A stretch of 64,000 nucleotides of DNA from an uncultured Prevotellaceae bacterium (GCA_900318795.1 ONLU01000001.1:124001-188000), one strand, 5' to 3'; positions 8,160-16,794 are shown, counted from the stretch's first letter. Numbers and translations: made by a program. Notes: generated by a model not told the origin, from the letters alone.

Positions 8160-9563
8160 ATGGAAACAAATCCAAAGGCGCTTTGGGACAACTGCCTTAG
8201 TCTGATTAAGGAAAACGTCACGGAGCAGCAATTTAGAACATGGTTCGCGCCAATAGCTTTCGAGCATTACGATGAAAACAGCCGGACTCTCCTCGTACAG
8301 GTACCTAGTATGTATGTGTACGAGTATTTGGAGCAGTACTATGTGGCATTGTTGAGCAAGGTGCTCTGTCGTTGTTTTGGTACAAATGTACAGTTGAACT
8401 ATCGTGTGGTGGCTGACAAGAAGCATCACGTGACGGTAGACGTAGAAGGCAGCGAGGCAGTCAATATCGAGCCAGTGCCAGCGACTCAGGGCAATAAGTC
8501 GCCCCAGTTGCTGGATGCTGTCCCCCACGACATCAATCCCCAGCTTGACCTGCATAAGACGTTCCAGAGTTTTATCGAAGGCGATTCCAATAAGTTGCCC
8601 CGTACTGTCGGAATGTCGATTGCAGAGCATCCGGGCAAGTCTACTTTCAATCCTTTTTTTGTGTTCGGACCTTCAGGTTGTGGTAAGACGCATCTGATCA
8701 ATGCCATCGGTGTGCGTTGTAAGGAGATGTATCCTCGCAAGCGTGTGCTCTATGTATCGGCACGCCTGTTCCAGGTGCAGTTTACAGATGCCAGCCGCCA
8801 GAATACAGTCAATGACTTTATCAATTTCTACCAGACCATTGACGTACTCATCGTCGACGATGTACAGGAGTGGGCAACGGCTGAGAAGACGGTAGCCACG
8901 TTCTTCCACATCTTTGACCATCTGTTCCGTCTTGGCAAGCAGATTATTCTAGCCAGCGACCGTCCCCCTGTAGACCTGAAGTGGTTGCAGGATCGTCTGC
9001 TGACCCGTTTCTCCTGTGGTTTGATTGCAGAGTTGGAGAAGCCCAATGTGAAGTTGTGCATGGATATCCTGCACGCCAAGTGCCGTCGTGACGGTCTGCA
9101 GATTCCTGAGGATGTCATCCGCTTCATTGCAGAGACGGCCAATGGCAGTGTACGCGACTTGGAGGGCGTCATCAATTCTCTGCTGGCTTATAGCGTGGTC
9201 TACAATACCAATATCGACATGCGTTTGGCAGAGCGCGTCATCAAGCGTGCCGTGAAGGTGGACAACAAGCCGTTGACCGTTGACGATATTTTGGAGAAGG
9301 TCTGCCACCACTATGGTGTCTCCCAACAGAGTGTGTTCAGCCGTTCTCGCAAGCGCGACTTCGTACTGGTCCGTCAGGTGTCCATGTACCTGGCTCAGAA
9401 GTACACGAAGATGCCGGCTTCACGTATCGGACAACTGATTGGTGGACGTGACCATTCTACGGTCATTCACAGCTGTACGGCCATTGAACAGCGCCTGAAG
9501 GTGGACAAGAACTTCGGAGCAGAACTGACCAGTATCGAAAACTCCTTCAAGCTGAAGAAGTAA
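8160..9563 (+). CDS. dnaA: Chromosomal replication initiator DnaA
   Basis: A 467-residue replication initiator that binds DnaA boxes and opens the origin. Domain I is visible at the N-terminus (LWDNCLSLIKENVTEQQF), a variable linker runs to about residue 125, the AAA+ domain carries Walker A GPSGCGKT at 170-177 and Walker B LIVDDV near 230, and the C-terminal helix-turn-helix ends with the DnaA signature GGRDHSTVIHSC around 434-445. Length is normal. The Walker B region reads VDDVQEW where FIDDIQFL is common; this W variant is usual in Bacteroidales as far as I recall. The following deoxynucleoside kinase gene starts 27 bp downstream, an arrangement that couples initiation and dNTP salvage on one transcript if they are co-transcribed. 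Confidence 0.98.
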   Translation: METNPKALWDNCLSLIKENVTEQQFRTWFAPIAFEHYDENSRTLLVQVPSMYVYEYLEQYYVALLSKVLCRCFGTNVQLNYRVVADKKHHVTVDVEGSEAVNIEPVPATQGNKSPQLLDAVPHDINPQLDLHKTFQSFIEGDSNKLPRTVGMSIAEHPGKSTFNPFFVFGPSGCGKTHLINAIGVRCKEMYPRKRVLYVSARLFQVQFTDASRQNTVNDFINFYQTIDVLIVDDVQEWATAEKTVATFFHIFDHLFRLGKQIILASDRPPVDLKWLQDRLLTRFSCGLIAELEKPNVKLCMDILHAKCRRDGLQIPEDVIRFIAETANGSVRDLEGVINSLLAYSVVYNTNIDMRLAERVIKRAVKVDNKPLTVDDILEKVCHHYGVSQQSVFSRSRKRDFVLVRQVSMYLAQKYTKMPASRIGQLIGGRDHSTVIHSCTAIEQRLKVDKNFGAELTSIENSFKLKK

Positions 9564-9590
9564 GACGCAAGAGACTGGAAACCTAAAACA

Positions 9591-10235
9591 ATGCATATAG
9601 CAATTGCGGGAAATATCGGTAGCGGCAAGTCTACGCTGACACGTATGCTGGCCAAGCACTATGGTTGGGAACCACGCTATGAGGCCGTGGAGCACAACCC
9701 CTATCTTGAAGACTACTATAGTGACATTCATCGCTGGTCGTTCAATCTGGAGGTCTATTTCCTGAAAGAACGCTTTCGCGACATGCTGTCCATAGCCCAG
9801 TCAGAGAAGACCGTCATACAGGACCGCACCATCTATGAGGGAGTCTATGTCTTTATGGCCAATAACAAGGCCATGGGCAACCTGTCTGACCGCGACTACC
9901 AGACCTACATGGAGCTGTTCGAACAGATGACGACGCTGTTGCGCATCCCCGACCTGATGATTTATCTGCGTGCCTCGGTACCCCATCTGGTAGGCAATAT
10001 CCAGCAGCGTGGACGCGACTATGAGCAGACCATACAACTGGAATACCTGCAGAATTTGAATGAGCGTTACGATGACTTTATATATAACAGGTATAAGGGG
10101 CGGGTGATGACGATAGACAAGGACGACCTCGATTTCCAACACCGTCCCAAGGACTTTGCCCGCATTGTCGACCGTATTGACAGTACGCTCTTCGGACTAT
10201 TCTCACCTCTTTCTGCTAACCCTCAAACTCCTTAA
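9591..10235 (+). CDS. Deoxynucleoside kinase, copy 1
   Basis: A 214-residue kinase of the dCK/dGK/dNK family that phosphorylates deoxynucleosides to monophosphates with ATP. The P-loop is GNIGSGKST at residues 7-15. The substrate-side RWSFNLEVYFL segment, the QDRTIYE motif (the DRS/DRT motif with Arg and downstream Glu) and the lid-type QQRGRDYEQ region with catalytic arginines are visible. It is paralogous to the next gene, with which it shares long identical blocks (AGNIGSGK, RWSFNL, VYFL, QDRTI, RGR.YEQT). Which base each kinase prefers cannot be decided by eye. It lies 27 bp after dnaA and 4 bp before the second copy, so the pair is almost surely co-translated. Confidence 0.9.
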   Translation: MHIAIAGNIGSGKSTLTRMLAKHYGWEPRYEAVEHNPYLEDYYSDIHRWSFNLEVYFLKERFRDMLSIAQSEKTVIQDRTIYEGVYVFMANNKAMGNLSDRDYQTYMELFEQMTTLLRIPDLMIYLRASVPHLVGNIQQRGRDYEQTIQLEYLQNLNERYDDFIYNRYKGRVMTIDKDDLDFQHRPKDFARIVDRIDSTLFGLFSPLSANPQTP

Positions 10236-10239
10236 AGAC

Positions 10240-10860
10240 ATGCACATTGCAGTAGCTGGTAATATAGGCAGTGGCAAGACCACACTGACCAAGTTGTTAG
10301 CCCATCGCTATGGATGGACACCCCGTTTCGAACCTGTAGACAACAATCCGTATCTGGCAGATTTCTATGCAGACATGCCCCGCTGGTCGTTCAACCTTCA
10401 GGTCTATTTCCTGAATAAGCGCTTCAAGGAGGTGGTGGAGATTTCCAAGTCAGACGAGGTCATCATCCAGGATCGTACCATCTTTGAGGACGCCCGCATC
10501 TTTGCGCCCAATCTGCATGGTCAGGGAATGATGTCTGACCGTGACTTTGCCAACTATTCTGACCTGTTTGACCTCATGATGTCGTTGGTAAAGTTGCCTG
10601 ACCTCATGATTTACATCCGTTCGTCCATACCTACACTGGTAGCTCAGATACAGAAGCGTGGGCGCGAGTACGAGCAAACCATGCGTCTGGACTATCTGCA
10701 GGGTTTGGAGAAACGCTATGAAGAATGGATTACCACCTACAAAGGTCCGCTGATTATCGTGGATGGTGATCATTGTAAGTTTGGGGAAGATCCCGAAGCT
10801 CTGAAGCAGGTGACGGACATGATTGACGCCAAACTCTTCGGACTCTTCCCCATGGAGTAA
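10240..10860 (+). CDS. Deoxynucleoside kinase, copy 2
   Basis: A 206-residue paralogue of the preceding gene. I start it at the ATG at 10240 (MHIAVAGNIGSGK), which matches the paralogue's start exactly; a frame extension to 10156 lies inside the upstream gene. P-loop GNIGSGKTT, RWSFNLQVYFL, IIQDRTIFEDARIF and the lid IQKRGREYEQT are present. The differences from copy 1 near the substrate pocket (for example FEPVDNNPYLADFY against YEAVEHNPYLEDYY) suggest split specificity. Tandem deoxynucleoside kinase pairs that form a heterodimer are known from lactobacilli (dAK/dGK); whether this pair does so is inference. The gene ends 5 bp before the convergent response regulator. Confidence 0.9.
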   Translation: MHIAVAGNIGSGKTTLTKLLAHRYGWTPRFEPVDNNPYLADFYADMPRWSFNLQVYFLNKRFKEVVEISKSDEVIIQDRTIFEDARIFAPNLHGQGMMSDRDFANYSDLFDLMMSLVKLPDLMIYIRSSIPTLVAQIQKRGREYEQTMRLDYLQGLEKRYEEWITTYKGPLIIVDGDHCKFGEDPEALKQVTDMIDAKLFGLFPME

Positions 10861-10865
10861 AGTGA

Positions 10866-11630
10866 CTATTTCCCTAAGAACCTGGTGTCCAGGTAGGCTT
10901 GGAAGGCTTCCTTGTACATGTCGCCTATGGGCAGGTAGGTGTCAGCATCCATGATGACACGGTTCTTGTTGACCTCCTGAATCATTTTTAGGTTGATGAT
11001 GTATGAGCGGTGAATGCGCATGAAGTAGCCAGGCAGTCGCTCCTCCATCTTCTTCATCGACAAGAGTGTGACAATGGGCTTCGGTTCGTTCTCAACGTGT
11101 ACCTTCAAGTACTCGCTCATGGCTTCCACATAGCGGATATCCTTGATAGCCACCTTGACTATCCTGTACTCAGTCTTGAGAAACAGCGTGTCATCTTGGT
11201 CCGAGGCGGCACGGGGGGTGGGGACTGATGGGGGTGTGTCCGTATTCTTGGCGGGCTCTGCCTTGTCTGCCTGTGTTTCCAGCCGGTCTTTCAGCCTGAG
11301 TGCAGCCCGCTGGAAGTCCTGCATGCCAAAGGGCTTTAGCAGGTAGTCCACGGCATTGACTTTGAATCCTTCGACCGCATATTCTGCATAGGCCGTTGTG
11401 AATACAATCAGCGGCGGTACGGTCAGCGACTTGACGAAGTCCATGCCGTTGAGGTCGGGCATGTTGATGTCACAGAAGATGGCGTCGACAGTATCCTGTT
11501 CCAGGAATTGTCTGGCCTCCAGGGCGCTCTGGCACTGGGCTGCCAGTTCCAGGAACGGCACCTTCTTGATGTAGGCTACTATTTGTTGGAGAGCCAGCGG
11601 CTCGTCGTCAATGGCTAAACAGCGTATCAT
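10866..11630 (-). CDS. LytTR-family response regulator
   Basis: A 254-residue response regulator. The receiver domain (1-120) has the acidic pair D8/D9, the phospho-acceptor Asp54 in FCDINMP, and Lys in YLLKPF. A 35-residue Pro/Thr-rich linker leads to a LytTR DNA-binding domain (about 150-250) with TEYRIVKVAIKDIRYVEA, YLKVHV, FMRIHRSYIIN and YLPIGDMYKEAF. LytTR proteins bind as dimers to two 9-bp direct repeats about one 12-bp gap apart. Three such sites stand in front of genes upstream in this cluster (14477-14506, 16878-16907, 19210-19239), so those genes are its likely targets. The start overlaps the kinase stop by 4 bp, giving tight coupling. Confidence 0.95.
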   Translation of the reverse strand: MIRCLAIDDEPLALQQIVAYIKKVPFLELAAQCQSALEARQFLEQDTVDAIFCDINMPDLNGMDFVKSLTVPPLIVFTTAYAEYAVEGFKVNAVDYLLKPFGMQDFQRAALRLKDRLETQADKAEPAKNTDTPPSVPTPRAASDQDDTLFLKTEYRIVKVAIKDIRYVEAMSEYLKVHVENEPKPIVTLLSMKKMEERLPGYFMRIHRSYIINLKMIQEVNKNRVIMDADTYLPIGDMYKEAFQAYLDTRFLGK

Positions 11631-12859
11631 ACTAGTGGTATTGTTAGTTCAACATTATAAATGTCAGGTTCGTCCTGTATATGGAGTGTAAAGTTGTTGT
11701 CATATAGTAAGTGTAATCTTTGTTTGACATTGGCGAGTCCTACGCCGCCTTTTTCCTGATTGGGCTTGTCAGCCTTTGAGTTGCGACACAGAAATCGCAA
11801 CTGCTCCTGTTCTATTTCCACCTTTACCTCGATGAATGACTCATGTTGGTAACTGATGCCGTGTTTGAATGCATTCTCGATGAAAGTGATGAGCATCAGA
11901 GGCGGGACAAGCTTGTCGGGAGTTTCCGTGGGCAGCTCCACCGTGATTTTCACCTTGTCGGTATAGCGCAGTCGCATCAGCGTGATGTAGTTGCGGATGA
12001 AGTCGAACTCGCGGTTGAGCGGAACGCCGTGCTTGTTGCCCTCGTAGAGCACAAAACGCATCATCTTCGACAGCTCCAGTATCGTGTCCTTGGCTTTCTC
12101 GGGGTCTATGTCCACCAACGCATGGATGTTGTTCAGCGTGTTCATGAAGAAGTGCGGGTTGATCTGGTACTTCAGGTATTCCAACTGCTGCTCCAGGTTC
12201 TCCTTCTCCAGGGCGATGAGCTTCTTCTGGTCGCCACGGGTCTTGAAGTAGAGCTTGATACCGAGGTTCATGCCGAACATCAGCACCAGGATAATGATGG
12301 CAATGACGTCGTGCTGACCCCAAAAGCCGGGATGTCTCTTCCCCATGGGCTTCCTGTCGGCACGTTCGCCTTGGGGATGGTGCTGAATGGCTTGCTCGTT
12401 GGGTCCCATGCCTGGTGCGTCTTCCTCGATGGGCGGTGGCTCGTGGTCAAAGAAATCCTCCTCGGGCAGACCGTCGTGCATTCGTTCGTGAGGCATCATC
12501 TGCTCGTGCTGTGCCATGTGGCGTGGGCCTCTTCCCATGCCGTCAGGCCGACTTTGGCACTGGTAGAACACGAAGGCGCCCAACATGCAGGCAACCAGCG
12601 ACGAGTAGACCAGCCACTTCTGCTTGTACACCAATAGCGGTGCCAGAATGTAGTTGTGCAGCAGGAACAGCAGCAGGTAGATAGCGTATTGTCGCCACAC
12701 GATGAACACCTCCTGCCAGTCGAAAATCAGTTCCGTATCGTTGACAGTACGCACGTAGAGACTGAGCACTGGGGTTACGAAGAGTAGGCCCCACAGTGCC
12801 CAGTAAACCATGTTCTCCTGTCGTGACTGATGCTGCATCCAGTATGTTTGTTTTTTCAT
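11627..12859 (-). CDS. LytS-type sensor histidine kinase with His/Met-rich periplasmic loop
   Basis: A 410-residue membrane kinase of the His_kinase (PF06580) plus HATPase_c type. Predicted membrane segments are near residues 19-36, 54-76, 84-100 and 185-204. The kinase core has the phospho-acceptor His236 in INPHFFMNTLNNIHAL and the N-box in FIENAFKHG, with VGLANVKQRL as the G region. Between segments 3 and 4 lies an 80-residue loop (101-183), predicted to face the periplasm, with about nine His, seven Met, and many Asp, Glu and Pro. Such a composition suggests metal or polyanion sensing, but no ligand is proven. It acts with the LytTR regulator encoded 4 bp overlapping downstream. Confidence 0.93.
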   Translation of the reverse strand: MKKQTYWMQHQSRQENMVYWALWGLLFVTPVLSLYVRTVNDTELIFDWQEVFIVWRQYAIYLLLFLLHNYILAPLLVYKQKWLVYSSLVACMLGAFVFYQCQSRPDGMGRGPRHMAQHEQMMPHERMHDGLPEEDFFDHEPPPIEEDAPGMGPNEQAIQHHPQGERADRKPMGKRHPGFWGQHDVIAIIILVLMFGMNLGIKLYFKTRGDQKKLIALEKENLEQQLEYLKYQINPHFFMNTLNNIHALVDIDPEKAKDTILELSKMMRFVLYEGNKHGVPLNREFDFIRNYITLMRLRYTDKVKITVELPTETPDKLVPPLMLITFIENAFKHGISYQHESFIEVKVEIEQEQLRFLCRNSKADKPNQEKGGVGLANVKQRLHLLYDNNFTLHIQDEPDIYNVELTIPLV

Positions 12860-12934
12860 ATACTATAACGTACGCGTCGGTTGAAAATTGTGTACATACA
12901 TGTCTTTTTACGATTGGCCGATGTCGCCGTGATT

Positions 12935-13618
12935 TTAGATGTTCGCATATTCTGAGTTCTTGATTTTGATCATATTATCTAATTCCTTGTCCTTGCTGCT
13001 CCTTGACTTGTAGTAGACGCGTAGCATCGCCATGTCGCGCAGGAAGTCGATGGCACCTATTTCAACGTTCAGCACGTCCAGCCCAGTGCGTTCGCGCAGG
13101 TCAGCCACCAGTTCTTGACGACGCTCAGGTTTGATCAGTTCAATGCGGTCGTACTGGATGAGCTTCGAGGCATCCACCTTGAGGGTCCCCTCAAAGGTAA
13201 TGATGGCAGCTGTCACAAAGAAGTCTATCACGATGAGTTCCGCCAGCGGTGTGCCCGTCGTCTGTCCTGTGGCACCGGCTCCTATTGAGTCGGCCATGGC
13301 GTGAATCACCGACAGGCATATCACGACAAAGAGATAGGTCATCTCTCGGACTGGCATAGAGTCCGTACGATAGCGCATGATGGAGAAGATGCCGAAGAGT
13401 CCCAGTCCCACACCCATCGTGGCCTTGCCGCGGTCCATGCCCATCATCAGGTAGACCAGGAAGAAGATGGCTACGGAAATCATCATGAACGTGAAGTAGA
13501 AGTCGCGACGCTTGCCTTTTTTGAAGTATAGATAGTGTACGATGATCCAGTTGACAAAGATACAGATAAAGAATCTCAAAATGGTGTCGCCAAAACCGGC
13601 AGAAAACAGTTCTTGCAT
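12935..13618 (-). CDS. DUF4956 membrane protein
   Basis: A 227-residue integral membrane protein. Four hydrophobic segments are visible in the first 150 residues (around 13-30, 40-60, 65-82, 90-150 in parts), followed by a soluble domain (KPERRQELVADLRERTGLDVLNVEIGAIDF...). It matches the DUF4956 family, whose members are commonly encoded next to VTC-domain proteins, as here: the VTC gene lies 45 bp upstream on the same strand and both should share its LytTR-controlled promoter. Function is unknown; a role in anchoring or moving the product of the VTC protein across the membrane is a reasonable inference only. Length is normal for the family. Confidence 0.85.
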   Translation of the reverse strand: MQELFSAGFGDTILRFFICIFVNWIIVHYLYFKKGKRRDFYFTFMMISVAIFFLVYLMMGMDRGKATMGVGLGLFGIFSIMRYRTDSMPVREMTYLFVVICLSVIHAMADSIGAGATGQTTGTPLAELIVIDFFVTAAIITFEGTLKVDASKLIQYDRIELIKPERRQELVADLRERTGLDVLNVEIGAIDFLRDMAMLRVYYKSRSSKDKELDNMIKIKNSEYANI

Positions 13619-13663
13619 ACTTTTTTCTTTTTATTTCGTTATTACGTCATTTTTTGATGGAGA

Positions 13664-14410
13664 CTACCCGACCAGCTTCCTGACTTCTATCAGTTTGGTT
13701 TTGAAGCGGTTGACAGGTAGCAGGTGCTGGCAGGTGAGTGCCGAACCCATGCAGTACTTGGAGAAGCCGTGCGGGTGGATGTGCAGTTGGTGCAACATCT
13801 CCAGCACGGGCGAGAATACCTGCCCGTCGCGCTTCAGCTCGATGATGACTAAGTCGCCCATGTCCAGCATCAGGTCGTTCTGCAGGTTGTGGAAGCGCAG
13901 ACTGCTGTCAATGGTCAGTCGCTCCGTTTTGGCTCTGTTCACCAGTGTGATACGCGAGAAATGGTTGTTCAGCGCTGGCTGCAAGGAGCCTGCATCGTAG
14001 CGCAGGTGCTCGCTCAGAAACTGGCGCTTCTCCTCGTCTCTCAGGTTCATGTCCGTCACCTCCATGCGCTTCTTCTTGGTGCGGCCGTGGTTGTTCTTGG
14101 TCTTCACCTCCATGAACTGCAGCCCGCTGATGCAATACGTGCGGAAGCGAATCTTCTGACGGTTGGCATGATTGTACTGGTGCTGGCAGTACATGTCGAA
14201 GTTGCGCGTGTCGAAATACGTCGTGTCGTACTCCGGGTTGCGCTCGCCGTCAATCTCCTGGATGTAGTAGTCCTTGAGTGCCATCGTCAGCAGCTGCTGC
14301 AGTTGCTTCTGGGTGGTGACAAACTTGGTGTCCGTGCGGTTCATCAGCTTGACGCTCGACATCTGCTCTAAAGAGATGGGAGCAAAGGTTTTAAGCAATT
14401 CAGTCATCAT
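13664..14410 (-). CDS. VTC-domain polyphosphate polymerase-like protein
   Basis: A 248-residue soluble protein with the VTC/TTM tunnel fold. Conserved charged motifs are visible in order: LMNRTDTKFV (about 22-31), YFDT, KIRFRTY (about 85-91), FMEVKTKNNHGRTKKKR (about 99-115), TIDSSLRF, LVIIELK and GFSKYCMGSA. In yeast Vtc4 the basic residues of this tunnel bind ATP and polyphosphate; bacterial members are annotated as polyphosphate polymerases, mostly without biochemical proof. The gene is the first of an apparent operon with DUF4956. Its promoter (14441-14448) carries the two LytTR-type repeats at 14477-14506, which end only 3 bp from the stop codon of the upstream beta-helix gene. Confidence 0.85.
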   Translation of the reverse strand: MMTELLKTFAPISLEQMSSVKLMNRTDTKFVTTQKQLQQLLTMALKDYYIQEIDGERNPEYDTTYFDTRNFDMYCQHQYNHANRQKIRFRTYCISGLQFMEVKTKNNHGRTKKKRMEVTDMNLRDEEKRQFLSEHLRYDAGSLQPALNNHFSRITLVNRAKTERLTIDSSLRFHNLQNDLMLDMGDLVIIELKRDGQVFSPVLEMLHQLHIHPHGFSKYCMGSALTCQHLLPVNRFKTKLIEVRKLVG

Positions 14411-14440
14411 CTTATATGTGTTTAAGTTATTTTACTGATG

Positions 14441-14506
14441 CAAAGTTAACCTTTACTCCCATCTCCCACAATTCTATTCAACGAAACGCTCGATTCTTTC
14501 AGCGAA
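14441..14506 (-). promoter_or_regulatory. LytTR-type operator and promoter of VTC-DUF4956 operon
   Basis: On the coding (minus) strand: TTCGCTGAA (14498-14506), 12 bp, TTCGTTGAA (14477-14485), 28 bp, then -7 element TAACTTTG (14441-14448). An ATTG at the -33 position gives 20 bp spacing. The repeat starts are 21 bp apart, two helical turns. The same layout, to the base, occurs at 16842-16907 and 19174-19239. Confidence 0.82.
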
Positions 14507-14509
14507 TCA

Positions 14510-16423
14510 TCACCGGCCCCAGCCGCCACCGCCCGAGTTGCTGCTATAGGTGGAGAGTGATATGGTGGAGCCTCCGCTGCAGCTGGCATAGCCGTTGCCG
14601 CTCCAGAAGCTGGTGCCGCTACCCGTAACGCCGGACATGAGCGAGGGCGAACCTGTGGTGTAGACCACCATCTTCAGACTTGTGCTGGCCGTAGAAGGCA
14701 CCTTGAAGGCGAAGGCCGTCGTGCTGCCATTATACAGTGCATACCAAGTATTCCTGCTGAACGAACTGGCTTGCTTGGCGGTGCCGTTAGAGACATTGGC
14801 CCCCCTCTCAAATCCGCCAATGGCAACGATGTTACCTCCTGTGATGTTGAGCTTATACTGCTCTGCTGCATCCAGCCCGACTTCTGCACCGCCTGCACAG
14901 ACCACGAAGATGTTGCCACCCGAGATGTTCATATTGCCGTTGGCATCCAAACCGTCGCTTCCTGATGAACTGACCATGATGTAGCCGCCGCTGATGGTCA
15001 TCGTGCTGGATGAGTTGATGCCGTCGTCAGCCGTTGAAGCATAGACATAGCCGTCTGTCATCGTCAGCGTGCTCTTCGACTCGATGCCCTCGCCGCCGGC
15101 ACCAGTTGTTGTGATATTCATCGTGCCGCCGTTGATGGCTATCGCCCCGTCAGCCTTGATACCCTTGGGCAGCGACTTGTAATTGGTGCTGTAGCTGTCT
15201 ATCTGTTTCGAGTTGGAGACGGTAGAGATGGTGCCGCTTGACGAGGCTACCACAGCATTTCCGCTGGTCTTGATGGTAACAGTACCGTCCGTGGTGGTCA
15301 GTGTGCCGTCTACGCTGATGCCCTTGCCGCCTGCTCCTGTGCTGGTTAGCGCGAGAGTGCCTCCGCTGATGGTCATATTGCCGTCGGCACTCAGACAGGC
15401 TGCGGCCTTAGTCTTCGAGTCATCGGTGTCCCACGTGCCACCGCCGCTGGTCGTGCAGGTTATCGTTCCGCCGCTGATGCGGATGTCGCCTTCACTCTTG
15501 ACAGCCTTGGTTGCTGTAGCAGTGGCTGTGACGTTCAGCGTACCACCTTCTATATATATGTTGCCCGTGTCTTCGTCCTCGTGGTCGGCGGTCTCGCCTG
15601 TGGTCGTCGTACCGCCCAGGTCGCACTGGATGCCGTCGTCGCCCACACCACTGATGGTCACCGTACCGCTCTTCATAAGGAAGTACTCCTCGCAGTTAAT
15701 GCCATCGCCAACTGCCGATGTCACGTTTAGTGCCAGGTTTTTAATTTCTATATACGATGCCGATTTGATGGCATGTTTGTAATTGCCTACTACGTTGAGC
15801 GTACCGTTACCCTGAAACTGCAGTTGTCCCTTCGAGTAGATGCAGGCCTTCTGTGAACCACTGCCGTCGGTCAGCGTATTCTCTGTGTCCTTCTTCGCAC
15901 TGAGCTGTATGCGCTTCGAGTTGGTGATGTTGATGGCTGCTCCGCTGGGATTAGTCAGCGTCACGCCTGCCAGCGATACCGTACACTTGTACGAGCCGTC
16001 CAAGGTCAGCGAGCCGTCAGTCGTCGAGCCGCTGAGCACATAGGTAATCTCATCACCATCCACCGCGTCGGTATTTCCCTGCGTAATGGTGACGTGCGCT
16101 CCGCTGACGGTTGCTGTCACGTATGCTGCCACATTGCCGGCTGTTGTTACTGTTGCCGACGCCCCATTGTAAACAATGTTCACCGTGTTGGCATCTGCGG
16201 TGCTGTTGCTTGTGGTGATAATGGCATTGGTGATGTCGCTGATGGTATAGGTGTCGCTGCCGACAGTCATCGTAGTGCCGTTAGAGAATAAAACGGGGGT
16301 ACTCGAGGTGAGGTCTGCCGCACTATACGCTTTTGTAGTACCGTTTGCAGTGACTTTCAGTGTCTGCGCCCCTGCTGCTATCGTCAGCATGAGGGCTGCG
16401 AGAAGAGAGTATATCTTTTTCAT
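14510..16423 (-). CDS. Cthe_2159-type beta-helix carbohydrate-binding protein, copy 1
   Basis: A 637-residue secreted protein of the Cthe_2159 (PF14262, formerly DUF4353) family. A signal peptide ends near AAGAQ. Residues about 20-110 form a small beta domain similar to that of the protein encoded just upstream. From about 110 on there are many rungs of a parallel beta-helix (KRIQLSAKKDTENTLTDG, GNYKHAIKSASYIEIKNL, GDGINCEEYFL, DGIQCDLGG, GGKGISVDG, GEGIESKSTLT, DDGINSSSTMTISGGYI, SDGLDANGNMNISGGNI) with Asp-rich turns likely to hold calcium. The C-terminus is glycine/serine-rich (GGGGWGR). The founding member binds cellulose and polygalacturonate. It overlaps the upstream gene by ATGA, so it is translationally coupled and under the 16842-16907 promoter. 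Confidence 0.9.
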   Translation of the reverse strand: MKKIYSLLAALMLTIAAGAQTLKVTANGTTKAYSAADLTSSTPVLFSNGTTMTVGSDTYTISDITNAIITTSNSTADANTVNIVYNGASATVTTAGNVAAYVTATVSGAHVTITQGNTDAVDGDEITYVLSGSTTDGSLTLDGSYKCTVSLAGVTLTNPSGAAINITNSKRIQLSAKKDTENTLTDGSGSQKACIYSKGQLQFQGNGTLNVVGNYKHAIKSASYIEIKNLALNVTSAVGDGINCEEYFLMKSGTVTISGVGDDGIQCDLGGTTTTGETADHEDEDTGNIYIEGGTLNVTATATATKAVKSEGDIRISGGTITCTTSGGGTWDTDDSKTKAAACLSADGNMTISGGTLALTSTGAGGKGISVDGTLTTTDGTVTIKTSGNAVVASSSGTISTVSNSKQIDSYSTNYKSLPKGIKADGAIAINGGTMNITTTGAGGEGIESKSTLTMTDGYVYASTADDGINSSSTMTISGGYIMVSSSGSDGLDANGNMNISGGNIFVVCAGGAEVGLDAAEQYKLNITGGNIVAIGGFERGANVSNGTAKQASSFSRNTWYALYNGSTTAFAFKVPSTASTSLKMVVYTTGSPSLMSGVTGSGTSFWSGNGYASCSGGSTISLSTYSSNSGGGGWGR

Positions 16424-16794
16424 TTCACTGTCACTTTAGAGGTTCCTTTCCTGGTTTTGATAATGTAAACGCCACGGCGCATCTGTTCCTTGGTGACCTG
16501 ATGGCCACTCAGGTCATAGATGGCTTCTACCTCGTCGTCGCTGATGGTCTGCGCTTCAGCGATGCCTGTGGTCTCGCTGGTGGTAGAGAAATACATCTTG
16601 CTGAGGTTGGTCAGCGTGAACGACTCTGAACCGATGGTGAGGGTCGTTCCGTCGAAATTCAGAGGCACGTTAGAAGATACTGATATCGAGGCCTTTGTGC
16701 CGTCCGTCAGTTCAATAGTCAGATAGGGATAGTCCACTGCCAGAGCCGTCAGTGTCCCCATCAGTGCTGTCAGTAACAATAGTTTTTTCTTCAT
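16420..16794 (-). CDS. Small secreted protein with C-terminal sorting-like tail
   Basis: A 124-residue protein with a signal peptide (MKKKLLLLTALMGTLTALA). Its central beta segment (LTIGSESFTLTNLSKMYFST) matches the N-terminal domain of the next protein (MTVGSDTYTISDITNAIITT). The last 35 residues (AIYDLSGHQVTKEQ, then GVYIIKTRKGTSKVTVK) resemble the C-terminal tail shared by secreted Prevotella proteins and related to type IX sorting signals. So it is a short two-part protein: a copy of the partner's first domain plus a tail the partner lacks. Its stop overlaps the next start (ATGA). It may act as anchor or subunit for the beta-helix protein; this is inference. No known function. Confidence 0.75.
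   Translation of the reverse strand: MKKKLLLLTALMGTLTALAVDYPYLTIELTDGTKASISVSSNVPLNFDGTTLTIGSESFTLTNLSKMYFSTTSETTGIAEAQTISDDEVEAIYDLSGHQVTKEQMRRGVYIIKTRKGTSKVTVK

Noticed and set aside
11843..12637. 264-codon open frame on the plus strand
   Set aside because: Opposite the sensor kinase core and loop; the kinase motifs are unambiguous and the plus-strand product has no signal or domain.
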